This document shows, piece after piece, positions 10,201 to 17,349 of a stretch of 64,000 nucleotides of DNA. The notes beneath the pieces are model-generated. The model saw only the letters and a program-made list of their open reading frames with translations, did not search any database and was not told the DNA's origin. Position numbers and translations under genes: made by a program. How positions within the stretch are numbered: the first letter of the stretch is position 1; each line of letters starts with the position of its first letter. The DNA comes from a virus: positions 62,001 through 126,000 of the IMG/VR virus record IMGVR_UViG_3300024313_000004, one strand, 5' to 3'.

Positions 10201-13200
10201 TGTTTGTGTATGTAATATAAACATCACCATTATCTGGATTTGATACTAAATCTGCAGCATCACTTGCTAATTCAATCGTTTCTATTATGGTATTCATAAC
10301 AGGATCTACTATCCAAACTTTATTTATTGATAGACAATAAAGATAATTGTTATATACATTAAAATCCATCTTTATACTATTACTATTATCTATACCATTC
10401 TCGGTTAGATAAATTGTTGATATATAAACACCGGTATATGCATCAATTACACTTATATTATCACCTAAAACAAACATAGAGTTAGATAGTTGTATATATT
10501 TTAGATCTATTAAATTATCTACACCTGGTAAGTCTAATGTTATATTAGATGATAAGTAATCATTTTGATTGAAAGATACTCCAAACATTTGATCATTATA
10601 TTGTATTGAGTTGAATGGTCCACCTTGACCTGTCGCACCAGTCGCTACTATACAAGTTGTTTGTGAGAATCCCAAATCAAATGCCAATGTTATGAATCCA
10701 GATGACTTACATGGATTAACTTCTGTTCCCCAGAATGGTCCTTGATATGATAGGTTAAGTGCCTTTGGGTCCACACTAAGTAGGTTATATTTTATATCCT
10801 GTAATGGATATTTTGTATTATTTATAGAAACTACACGACCAGTTCCAAAACCTAAATCTTCAAATGATTCTGTTGATAGACTATCTAAAATTATTTCATT
10901 TCCGGTTATTATTACACCAGTATTACCCTTTATTTTATCTGTTATAACATAGTCTGTATGTCCTGGTAATAATAACTTACCTGTTTTTATAGTATAATCA
11001 AGCCTTCTATCTGTTCTTTTAACATCAAATTTTATTAGGTTGTTAATATTATTTACAATTATACCATAACTTTCTAGTGTTAATGAATGATCTAATATCC
11101 ATTGTTCTAAAGTTTTTGGAATATCTGGTATTTTTACTGATGCGGATGCCGAAGTTGCAGAAACGGTTGCACCGGTATTATCCAGGAATGTTCCAAATAT
11201 CGTTTGTGTCTGATATGGAGTGTCATTTATTATAAATGTTATACTAGAACCGATTTCATTAAATAAAACTCTGGAATGCTCTATATGGTAATCTGCGGTT
11301 GTCCCTACTTCGATTCTTGTTATATCTATTGGTATATTTGGATATTCAGACTTTAATACTATTGCATTATAGAATGGTGATGTATAACTACCTAAGTACT
11401 CTACCTCTGCAATTATACCAAGTTCTTTTAGTCTTATATAATATCTTTTTAACCAATTTCTAAGAGTTCTATCTATTGTTCTCTCCATATCAGGTTCTGC
11501 ACCTGAATAAATCCAACTTATTTCTTCATCATAGATATTCTTATTGATGATTACTTTTAATCCAAAATCATCCAAGTCTGTAAAGACTATGTTATATTTA
11601 AAGTTTTCTGAGTAATCATAATTGAGTTCTTGTGTAAGAGTTTCTTTTACTTCAATTAATCTCTCATTTGTCTGTAAGGTATTACCTATTTTATATGAGT
11701 TACAATTATTAACCTCTGTATCATATAAATTCGATAATTGAGAATATTCATTATAAGTCAGTGAACTGGTTGATGTTAAATCATTAGGTTTATTGAATAA
11801 TTCTATTGCTTTATTTATTATAAATTCTTCTCTGTCGCCTAAATTTATTAAACAACTATCTACGATTTCTGTATGATAGAAATTAACATCAATATATCTA
11901 CTAGAGTACATCAAATCGGCCTTTAATATACCTTTGTCCATATACAAATCTACATTAAGTGCTTTAAAATCATCTTTATATTTTTCGGATGCCATTGCTA
12001 ATGTTGTTGAACTACTTTGAGTATATGTCTGTTCAAAATATAACCTATCGGTTGTTAGATAGAATTGTGTATTGTTCAAAACCTCATCATTTAAAGATTG
12101 GTCAACTTTTGTATATGTTGGTTTGCCCCAGTACTCTGGATTTTTATCAGGTGTTATAAACATAGTATTTGGATCTGAATAATCCTGTGTATATGTCATC
12201 TTACATTCGTATATCGAGTTATTGTGTATTACCTGCTCTTCTATTTGATATGAAGTTAGTGATGTGTTATCGGTGAAACTTGGTATTGTGGATACTGAAA
12301 GAAAGTTTTTATTTAGGTTTGAACCCACTATTTTGAATTCTCTGCCAGGTTTTAATATCTTTGGGAAGTCATTTATATTATTAAAATAAATTCTCCCATT
12401 TGTTATATTTATACCACCATCATATATCTTTGGTACATCCGTTCTTGAAATAAGTTCTATAATAAGATTTTTATCTGTTGGTATATCACTTGCATAATAT
12501 TCAAAATGTATTGCATCTGGTATTTGGTTATTTTTAACCGTTATGACACCGTCATTGCTAGTAGAGTTTATAATATTAAGTCTCTTGTCATTATAATATT
12601 TTTCATAAAATAATGTTTCATTCCAATCTGATAGGTTATTTATATAGTTAGAGTCTATATAGTTATATGTTCCAATTAAATTAGAACCTCTTATTATAAT
12701 ATTTTCATAATCACTAGATGTGTAATCGGTATAATATGTAGATTCAAATGTTGCATTATCCAATTCACTTATTATCATGATTGCACCTTTTTTGCTACCA
12801 ATTACGGCATAGGTTTTTTTAAGATCGGTGAATTCTAAAAATTCGGTGTCAAACATTATAAATGTTCCAACTGGAAATAATCTTTCAAAATCGGTTCCGT
12901 ATATCCACTTGGAATAAAAGTTTGGATCGTTATTTACCGGTTCGATTTTAGTAATTGAGAATGTGCCCAGTTTTGCACCATAAAAGTGTACACCTAATTC
13001 ATTAAATAGTTGAAACTTATCAAGTTTCAAATCACCTGGTGTGGAATAGTCAAATGAAGGTAAATATTCCATTGTATAAAGACCAAATGTCTTATAGATA
13101 TCTGAAGAACTTTGATGAAAAAGTAAATCTCCTTCAAATCTATCTACCGTATTGTTATATTTTATATTTAAGTAGTCACCTTCTTTATTAAAGAATACTA

Positions 13201-13219
13201 AGCTTTTATGATTAGACAT
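7205..13219 (-). CDS. Giant baseplate/tail protein with beta-propeller and CBM-like modules
   Basis: 2004 residues. Roughly residues 860-1230 hold repeated beta-propeller-type blades (ISVIDAYTGVYISTIYL, VWIVDPVMNTIIETIEL, LTIDSGTGNVIHT), the YVTN-like pattern. Around residues 1560-1640 lies a segment (KRKELLFMKNLIYPYIGSY then INAINFFGYNDLQL) of a kind I associate with baseplate-wedge or tail-tip proteins. Near residues 1805-1870 is W-x(5)-Y-x-x-GD-x-V-x-Y-x-G-x-x-Y, the signature spacing of CBM5/12-like carbohydrate-binding modules. No transmembrane segment. A baseplate or tail-tip protein combining assembly and receptor-binding parts is inferred. A TTTAATATATA box lies 19 nt upstream of the ATG. 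Confidence 0.6.
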   Translation of the reverse strand: MSNHKSLVFFNKEGDYLNIKYNNTVDRFEGDLLFHQSSSDIYKTFGLYTMEYLPSFDYSTPGDLKLDKFQLFNELGVHFYGAKLGTFSITKIEPVNNDPNFYSKWIYGTDFERLFPVGTFIMFDTEFLEFTDLKKTYAVIGSKKGAIMIISELDNATFESTYYTDYTSSDYENIIIRGSNLIGTYNYIDSNYINNLSDWNETLFYEKYYNDKRLNIINSTSNDGVITVKNNQIPDAIHFEYYASDIPTDKNLIIELISRTDVPKIYDGGINITNGRIYFNNINDFPKILKPGREFKIVGSNLNKNFLSVSTIPSFTDNTSLTSYQIEEQVIHNNSIYECKMTYTQDYSDPNTMFITPDKNPEYWGKPTYTKVDQSLNDEVLNNTQFYLTTDRLYFEQTYTQSSSTTLAMASEKYKDDFKALNVDLYMDKGILKADLMYSSRYIDVNFYHTEIVDSCLINLGDREEFIINKAIELFNKPNDLTSTSSLTYNEYSQLSNLYDTEVNNCNSYKIGNTLQTNERLIEVKETLTQELNYDYSENFKYNIVFTDLDDFGLKVIINKNIYDEEISWIYSGAEPDMERTIDRTLRNWLKRYYIRLKELGIIAEVEYLGSYTSPFYNAIVLKSEYPNIPIDITRIEVGTTADYHIEHSRVLFNEIGSSITFIINDTPYQTQTIFGTFLDNTGATVSATSASASVKIPDIPKTLEQWILDHSLTLESYGIIVNNINNLIKFDVKRTDRRLDYTIKTGKLLLPGHTDYVITDKIKGNTGVIITGNEIILDSLSTESFEDLGFGTGRVVSINNTKYPLQDIKYNLLSVDPKALNLSYQGPFWGTEVNPCKSSGFITLAFDLGFSQTTCIVATGATGQGGPFNSIQYNDQMFGVSFNQNDYLSSNITLDLPGVDNLIDLKYIQLSNSMFVLGDNISVIDAYTGVYISTIYLTENGIDNSNSIKMDFNVYNNYLYCLSINKVWIVDPVMNTIIETIELASDAADLVSNPDNGDVYITYTNNPIISIYDSSNVLTTTIITPATDTRTGKMVYNSFEKDMYITTDADILLRINGSTRDIQESYNIPGLTQSSIFYEPVNESIYVYADTQLWRVDNGLTYSIVGITMSEFVDVIYNNLTGEMNISDKTYRFKSLNISDNSINIDKIPAVYGNLTLNQYDGGVYLASQTTNQILTIDSGTGNVIHTENSGALNTKIIYNPERKSVWTLQPGIKNIYEIQSTVNSEIELISVTGSSIDEGKYGTLDLNYIKPSDIWIKALECVRKPRENFEGDIPVKYYWKWIDDQSPEFFIYDLSGEQLESTGKYAYLGEKPLKDVPLNKYPNRDISKVYLPEYQQTIFNKVEYELSYIDDQDDISTEPSALELFIGFKADEEGAYKSQLQLYKKEEVEFSIVSTNTNDTNVSFETLTSNDYKRGKIKINQMSEETFTNKGLKVGQYLGVSIKDVTNTKNQYSSQNNGYIVKIKELYTKSIIVDFFNTQLDYFEKESSVIENYPKANDITYLKTTFKVIDREIGRFNTIGQTEIEDPRFKIELGNQGKNIGVNDIFIFKDYDIYEGGIDWNFLNSKRKELLFMKNLIYPYIGSYKSIINAINFFGYNDLQLNEYYRNIDVKSENFSKLFKVEIPDIFDNTVDGWNESDFIKHTFPNEKFEETNLMNLTYFITDKEGKNLLPYNIDEITIKLQGLKFWLKKNIIPLTHKILDITGKSYFTGGNQITHRVHDMRIIDIKENMTPITTKLNEVYLMPVNTGSTVYNCVLDFYSILEGVGSDKNPTGLVPPPKPYNDYKENLKLPEFFTIKIRTYKTYKEWAPFTNYKKGDKVTYYGKLYISTIDNNKVKSPRRYEDVSEWDSNSNYTVTTIVKYENEIFVYSGLGSQYDSTPPVLDQGDDKNWLNITEWKEIDLEPVQTIDEYRKIKTEPITGVTQSIISLSDIGSHKEPIVSPFNFTIDSNIDPFITIEVTSENGYGSVYRDRKNYEIRGLKDLQEPIGELDVIGPFQPITPIF

Positions 13220-13238
13220 TATATTGAATAGTTTTTGT

Positions 13239-13249
13239 TATATATTAAA
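13239..13249 (-). promoter_or_regulatory. Late-promoter-like box for the giant tail gene
   Basis: TTTAATATATA on the minus strand ends 19 nt before the ATG at 13219. It is the same 11-mer found before many other genes in this window. The divergent gene at 13298 starts 49 nt away on the other strand. Confidence 0.45.
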
Positions 13250-13297
13250 ATAGTGGTTCTCGATAATAATATATAGAGTATAAAAATATAAATAACT

Positions 13298-13759
13298 ATG
13301 AGTAAAATTGATAAGATGGAGAAATTCTTAAAAGAAGAGAAGCCTAAAATGGAGAAGGATCTTGAGGTTGGTTTTGATATTGAATCTTTTGAGAAAGAAG
13401 AAGATACGGATACTCTTGGATTTAGATCAGAGTTTGAACCAATCACTAAAGGTAAAGAGAAAGCTCTTAAAAAAGAAATACAAGTAACTACACCAGGATT
13501 AAAGAAGTCTATCAAAAAGTTTGAGGATTTTAAAATCTCTATCTCTGTTGATGAAGTAGTACCAGAAGAAGATGTTGTTATGGGTGGTTTGGCACCTAAT
13601 GAAGAAGAATCTTGTGTTGTTTGTGAATGTAATCCTTGTGAGTGTGGTCAAGAAGAAGGTTGTTCAAATTGTGAATGTAATCCTTGTGAATGTGTATCTA
13701 CATCAGATGATAGTGAAAAGGTTGTCAGATTTGAAGATTTTTTAAAAAGTATAATGTAA
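13298..13759 (+). CDS. Acidic protein with duplicated Cys motif
   Basis: 153 residues. Residues 106-116 and 122-132 are a tandem duplication of C-x-x-C-x-C-N-P-C-x-C (10 cysteines), which suggests metal or Fe-S binding, or a disulfide knot. FxxF motifs of the leader type occur at 73-80 (KKFEDFKI) and at the very C-terminus 144-150 (RFEDFLK). The rest is Glu/Lys-rich. It ends 1 nt before the next gene, so the pair is co-translated. No known family was recognised. A virion-internal protein is inferred from the FEDF motifs and the linked gene. Confidence 0.6.
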   Translation: MSKIDKMEKFLKEEKPKMEKDLEVGFDIESFEKEEDTDTLGFRSEFEPITKGKEKALKKEIQVTTPGLKKSIKKFEDFKISISVDEVVPEEDVVMGGLAPNEEESCVVCECNPCECGQEEGCSNCECNPCECVSTSDDSEKVVRFEDFLKSIM

Positions 13760-13760
13760 T

Positions 13761-14330
13761 ATGAAACATATAAAACAATTTGCGGATTTCTCCGAAGGTT
13801 TAAAGTATCATTTGGTAAATTCTATGCCAATCACTGAAAATGTTTTTAGACCAGGTTCTAAACAATTCTTTTCTATATTGGAAGAAGCTAGAAATCTTTT
13901 TGATGAGGGTGCTTTAGTACTTGAAGGTATTGATAAAGAATTATACGAAAATACTGAGATTGGGTGCTTTGGTACTTTTAATGGTGAAAGAGTCCCTTTA
14001 GATATTCCAATGGAAGTTGAGGAAGAATTGAATGAGGCTGAATATAAAGGTAAAGAAGTAGAACTTAATAAACCTATGAGAAGTTCAGGTCCTAAGAAAT
14101 ATCAAGTTTATGTTAAAAATCCAAAAACTGGTAAAGTTAAAAAGATTTCTTTTGGTGATGTTAAGGGTGGATTGACAGCAAAGGTGAGTGATCCGGATGC
14201 TAGAAAGTCATTTGCCGCACGTCATAAATGCTCTACAAAAAAAGATAAGACTACCGCGGGCTACTGGGCGTGTCGTATAAATCGGTACGGTCACCTTTGG
14301 AATAATAAAACCTATCCAGGTTTCTGGTAA
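13761..14330 (+). CDS. Internal head protein candidate with conserved C/H motif domain
   Basis: 189 residues. The N-terminus MKHIKQFADFSEG is a clear capsid-targeting-like leader. The C-terminal half (about residues 112-180) is a domain with YQVYVKNPKTGKVKKISFG, then FAARHKC-x(4)-KDKTTAGYWACRxxRY. I have seen this Arg/His/Cys motif in T4-like prohead and internal proteins. C153 and C168 plus H151 could bind zinc. A possible prohead-protease site precedes the domain (ELNEAE). It follows the Cys-rich gene by 1 nt. Confidence 0.55.
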   Translation: MKHIKQFADFSEGLKYHLVNSMPITENVFRPGSKQFFSILEEARNLFDEGALVLEGIDKELYENTEIGCFGTFNGERVPLDIPMEVEEELNEAEYKGKEVELNKPMRSSGPKKYQVYVKNPKTGKVKKISFGDVKGGLTAKVSDPDARKSFAARHKCSTKKDKTTAGYWACRINRYGHLWNNKTYPGFW

Positions 14331-14374
14331 TCTAAGTGAGTTGGATTTCCTTTTCTATTTTTATATAAACATGT

Positions 14375-14635
14375 ATGAAACCATTTCAAGAAACAAAAAT
14401 AAGTGATAATACATTCATCAGAGAGTTTAGTCAAAATACTGATTCTGGAGAAATGACTTGGCATCGTGATAGAGAAAATCGCGTAATAGAATGTATTGGA
14501 GATACTGATTGGATGATACAAATAGATAATGAACTTCCTAAGAAAATTGAAGGTGAGATACTTATACCGATGGGTATTTATCATAGACTTATAAAGGGTA
14601 CTGGTGATTTGAAAATAAAATTATTAAAGTTATAA
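14375..14635 (+). CDS. Small cupin-like protein
   Basis: 86 residues. The pattern MTWHRD-x-ENRVIECIG then DWMIQIDNELP, EGEILIPMGIYHRLIKGTGDLKIKL matches a minimal cupin barrel: two beta motifs with a metal-site-like W-H-R-D and a second G-x-Y-H-R. Small cupins of this type occur in T4-like phages. H30 and H67 could coordinate a metal. The substrate is unknown. It is preceded by an AT-rich leader and separated from the previous gene by 44 nt. Confidence 0.6.
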   Translation: MKPFQETKISDNTFIREFSQNTDSGEMTWHRDRENRVIECIGDTDWMIQIDNELPKKIEGEILIPMGIYHRLIKGTGDLKIKLLKL

Positions 14636-14738
14636 AATTGAAAAAGATTTTAAAGGAAAACTTAATGTTTTTATTAATAATCTAGGAATTGAAGAGCGTG
14701 AAAGGTTTGGGTTAATATCAGATGAGGGTAGATCCTAA
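14628..14738 (+). other. Possible gene remnant without a start codon
   Basis: Frame open for about 36 codons (SYKIEKDFKGKLNVFINN then LGIEERERFGLISDEGRS) but without a usable ATG, and ending at TAA 14736-14738. The composition is protein-like. It may be the decayed end of a gene or an alternative-start peptide. Evidence is weak. Confidence 0.2.
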
Positions 14739-14790
14739 ATTAAATTACGATTTATATATTGAAGACCGTTCATAAGAGTGGCCTTTATAT

Positions 14791-14940
14791 TTATTTAGCA
14801 TATCTTCTTTCGTATCCTTTAACTTTGTATTTATTTCGACCAATTGGATGTCCGCCTTTATTATAATTTTTATAAACATAACTTCTACTGACACATCCGG
14901 TTAATGTTAAAATTAGTGTAATATATATTATTCTTTTCAT
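14791..14940 (-). CDS. Tiny lipoprotein, 49 aa
   Basis: MKRIIYITLILTLTGC is a classical lipoprotein signal: basic start, hydrophobic core and lipobox L-T-G-C with Cys16. The mature part is about 33 residues, Lys/Tyr/Arg-rich (YNKGGHPIGRNKYKVKGYER). It begins at an ATG that overlaps the preceding stop (TAATG), so it is translationally coupled to the 46-aa gene upstream. Small phage lipoproteins act as outer spanins in lysis or in superinfection exclusion. Either is possible and no inner spanin is adjacent. Confidence 0.65.
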   Translation of the reverse strand: MKRIIYITLILTLTGCVSRSYVYKNYNKGGHPIGRNKYKVKGYERRYAK

Positions 14941-15080
14941 TAGTATCTATACTTATACAATATTTCGGTATGTATATTTTGTGGTTTTTTTCTCGTATAG
15001 TAAGTAATACCAAATCTATTTCTGACTTTATACCACTTACCACCAATTATTTTCCTATATGATTTTATATATCTTAACAT
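14940..15080 (-). CDS. Small basic protein, 46 aa
   Basis: The ATG at 15080 immediately follows the TAA of the SbcD-like gene and its own TAA overlaps the ATG of the lipoprotein gene (TAATG). The sequence MLRYIKSYRKIIGGKWYKVR then FGITYYTRKKP is very basic and aromatic. There is no signal peptide. The tight coupling on both sides supports a real gene; the function is unknown (nucleic-acid or envelope binding would fit the charge). Confidence 0.5.
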   Translation of the reverse strand: MLRYIKSYRKIIGGKWYKVRNRFGITYYTRKKPQNIHTEILYKYRY

Positions 15081-16214
15081 TTAATCAATTTTTGATTTGT
15101 AATTCTCATTATAAATTCTTATTACTTCATCATACTCACTTAATATCCCATCTTTGAAATCAGGGTTCTCATATTTTTGTTTATCTATATATTCTCTAAT
15201 GTAGGTTTCATATTCTAGCTTTATAGATATATCCATAGATTCTTCATCTATCTCTACCGCTTCTGAAATAATATCTTCACCATCCTCATTCTTTTGTACT
15301 ATATCATCTATATATTCAACAGATGTAAAATTACCTTTCTCTAACATCATTTCGAGCTTCCTACGAAGCTTTCTGTTGTTTATAAGTAGATTGTTTGATA
15401 TTGCCAAATCTATGTAGTCCTTTGTGTCTTTAATCTCATCCAATCCATCGATATCCTCTTCTGTTATTACTCTGAACTTTCTGAATACTGGTGATATATT
15501 ATTTGGAAAAAACTCTTCACTATCATCTTCTGTGTTTATCACAAAAATGCCTTTTTGGTCGCCTGTATCATTTCTATCCATTTGAAAAATTGATCCAACA
15601 AATGTAAAACAATCATTTGATTGTACTAAATGAATATGACCAGATCTTACTTTTTTAAAAGATTTAAAGTTTTCAATATCTATCTTATCGTTATTTCTGT
15701 GTGCTGCGGAGTTTAAGTGCATTTTACAACCATTCAAATCTGAGTGACAGAATAAATAATCACAATTTTTATTTTCATCGATTACTTTTATTTGGTCTAA
15801 CCTTTTCTCTATATATGGCATCATTAAAATATCCAAATTATTGAATTTTAATATTTTTGGGGAGTCATATATCTTTACATTTGGTATGTATTTGAAAGGT
15901 CTTATTGAATTTATTTCGGATGCACTTTTTGAGTACAAATCATGATTTCCTATTATTATATGAAGAGGTGCTATTTTTGATATTTCCTCAACTATATCCA
16001 TACCATAGTTTAATAGGTTTATAGGTATGATATTTCTATTGTCAAATAAATCACCTAAGTGTATGATTATATCACCTTCTTTTACTTCTCTTTTAAGAAG
16101 AGGTATTAGAAAATCTCTAAAATATTCTATATGTACTTTGTGCCATTTATCTGTAGTGTTTGGATAGCCTAACCCTATATGGGTATCTCCAATTAAAAAT
16201 ATTTTTTTACTCAT
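15081..16214 (-). CDS. SbcD/gp47-type metallophosphoesterase nuclease subunit
   Basis: 377 residues. It carries the calcineurin-type metal motifs in order: GDTHIG (D10, H12), GDLFDNR (D55), GNHD (89-92), CHSD and SGHIH. This is the layout of SbcD/Mre11 and of T4 gp47, which with an SMC-type ATPase (SbcC/gp46) processes DNA ends for recombination-dependent replication. No gp46 partner is in the window. The C-terminal third (from about residue 250) is acidic and helical, as in the partner-binding part of the family. First gene of a three-gene operon. Confidence 0.85.
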   Translation of the reverse strand: MSKKIFLIGDTHIGLGYPNTTDKWHKVHIEYFRDFLIPLLKREVKEGDIIIHLGDLFDNRNIIPINLLNYGMDIVEEISKIAPLHIIIGNHDLYSKSASEINSIRPFKYIPNVKIYDSPKILKFNNLDILMMPYIEKRLDQIKVIDENKNCDYLFCHSDLNGCKMHLNSAAHRNNDKIDIENFKSFKKVRSGHIHLVQSNDCFTFVGSIFQMDRNDTGDQKGIFVINTEDDSEEFFPNNISPVFRKFRVITEEDIDGLDEIKDTKDYIDLAISNNLLINNRKLRRKLEMMLEKGNFTSVEYIDDIVQKNEDGEDIISEAVEIDEESMDISIKLEYETYIREYIDKQKYENPDFKDGILSEYDEVIRIYNENYKSKID

Positions 16215-16352
16215 GTGTAAGGGATAGATATTTTTTTAATTATAAATATATAATGTTATATTAAAAAATGAGAGATAGTTGTGAATTATGATATATATCT
16301 TTGAGTGATTGGTTTAGGATATTGAAAATGGAAAAAAATTGTTTTTTAAATA

Positions 16353-16368
16353 TAATATATACATTATA
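16353..16368 (+). promoter_or_regulatory. First of two identical promoter-like boxes upstream of tail tube
   Basis: TAATATATACATTATA occurs here and again at 16405-16420, 52 nt downstream. The repeat lies in the 240-nt intergenic region before the highly expressed tail-tube gene. It contains the TAATATATA late-promoter-like core; a tandem late promoter is inferred. Confidence 0.45.
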
Positions 16369-16404
16369 GTAAAATCCTTTTGAAAACAGAAGGTAAAAAA
16401 ATAT

Positions 16405-16420
16405 TAATATATACATTATA
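16405..16420 (+). promoter_or_regulatory. Second identical promoter-like box upstream of tail tube
   Basis: Identical 16-mer to 16353-16368, in TTAATATATACATTATA context, 35 nt before the ATG at 16456. The leader that follows is A-rich and lacks a Shine-Dalgarno site. Confidence 0.5.
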
Positions 16421-16455
16421 ATTGTTAAGCAATTACATAAAAATAAATAAAAAAT

Positions 16456-17076
16456 ATGCCATTACCACACTATACGCAGATTTCAAATGTTGGTTCACCA
16501 GGTGGACCAGGTACATTACCAGATGAGGTTGTATACACTAACCTTTTTGAGGTTACTTTTGTATTACCAACTATTCTTCAAGCACAAAAGAGAGATGCTC
16601 TTTTATTGTTAGAAAATGCAACAAAGATAAGTTTAAACTTAACAGAGCATGATGTTGCAGAGAAGGTTCAGAGATTTAAATACTCAACTAGAGCATTCTA
16701 TGCCACTCCTACAAAGACTCATGGTAACTTAACAATTCCTTTTCAGGTTAACGTTAATAACAATGGTTCTATGGAGGTTTGGAATACTTTGAAAGCTTGG
16801 TATGATTTACTTTTCAACTCTCAAAATGGATCTCTTCACTACAAAAGTGATTTGATTGGTACTATTATTGTTAATCAACATGATAAAAAGGGTGTTGTGT
16901 TAAGACGTGTTACTTTCCAAAACTGTCAGCTTTTTAAAGTTGCTGGTTATGATCTTGATTGGGCATCTAATGGTATCATTGAGAATGTTTCTGCCGAATT
17001 TGTTTATGATTATTTCATTGATGAATATATCGATTCGGGATTCTCTATCAATCCACCACTTGCGTCTGGATATTAA
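16456..17076 (+). CDS. Tail tube protein (T4 gp19-like)
   Basis: 206 residues, close to T4 gp19 (163) in layout: an N-terminal loop rich in Pro/Gly, a beta-barrel core with YTNLFEVTFVLP, KVQRFKYSTRAFYATPTKT, LTIPFQVNVNNNG and EVWNTLKAWYDLLF, then a long beta strand pair ending FVYDYFID. The motif of F-x-V then NxxGxxxVWNxLxxWY is characteristic of contractile-tail tube subunits. It polymerises inside the sheath. A double promoter box precedes it and a terminator follows, consistent with a high-copy late product. Confidence 0.85.
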   Translation: MPLPHYTQISNVGSPGGPGTLPDEVVYTNLFEVTFVLPTILQAQKRDALLLLENATKISLNLTEHDVAEKVQRFKYSTRAFYATPTKTHGNLTIPFQVNVNNNGSMEVWNTLKAWYDLLFNSQNGSLHYKSDLIGTIIVNQHDKKGVVLRRVTFQNCQLFKVAGYDLDWASNGIIENVSAEFVYDYFIDEYIDSGFSINPPLASGY

Positions 17077-17090
17077 TATTGATATTAAAA

Positions 17091-17123
17091 ATAAAAAACC
17101 CACTTTTGGTGGGTTTTTTTTTT
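17091..17123. terminator. Intrinsic terminator after tail tube
   Basis: AAAAAACCCAC, loop, GTGGGTTTTTTTTT. A-runs upstream and T-runs downstream allow it to serve both the tail-tube gene and the convergent minus-strand operon. Confidence 0.85.
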
Positions 17124-17126
17124 ATT

Positions 17127-17345
17127 TTAAAATTTTGGCATACTCATATTATTTGTAATGTTTGATGCGTTTTTCATCATTGAATTTGTATCAGGCATTG
17201 ATTGTTGTTGATCATCCTCATCTTTCTTCCTTTGATTATCCTCCTCTTCAACAATTTCATTGACAATCTTAATATTCTCTTCGAACATCCAAAAGGGCCA
17301 TTCATTCATTGAAACTTCCTGAGTGTGAAAATGTTTTTGAAGCAT
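17127..17345 (-). CDS. Small tail-assembly-associated protein
   Basis: The likely start is the ATG at 17345 (MLQKHFHTQEVSMNEWPFWMF), 4 nt after the stop of the gp26-type gene. A longer frame to 17441 would overlap that gene and is not needed. 72 residues: an aromatic N-terminal part (NEWPFWMFEENIKIVNEIVEEE), then a Gln/Met/Asn-rich tail. In T4-like phages, a short chaperone-like reading frame commonly follows the baseplate gp26-type gene; assignment here rests on that position. Confidence 0.55.
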   Translation of the reverse strand: MLQKHFHTQEVSMNEWPFWMFEENIKIVNEIVEEEDNQRKKDEDDQQQSMPDTNSMMKNASNITNNMSMPKF

Positions 17346-17349
17346 TAAT

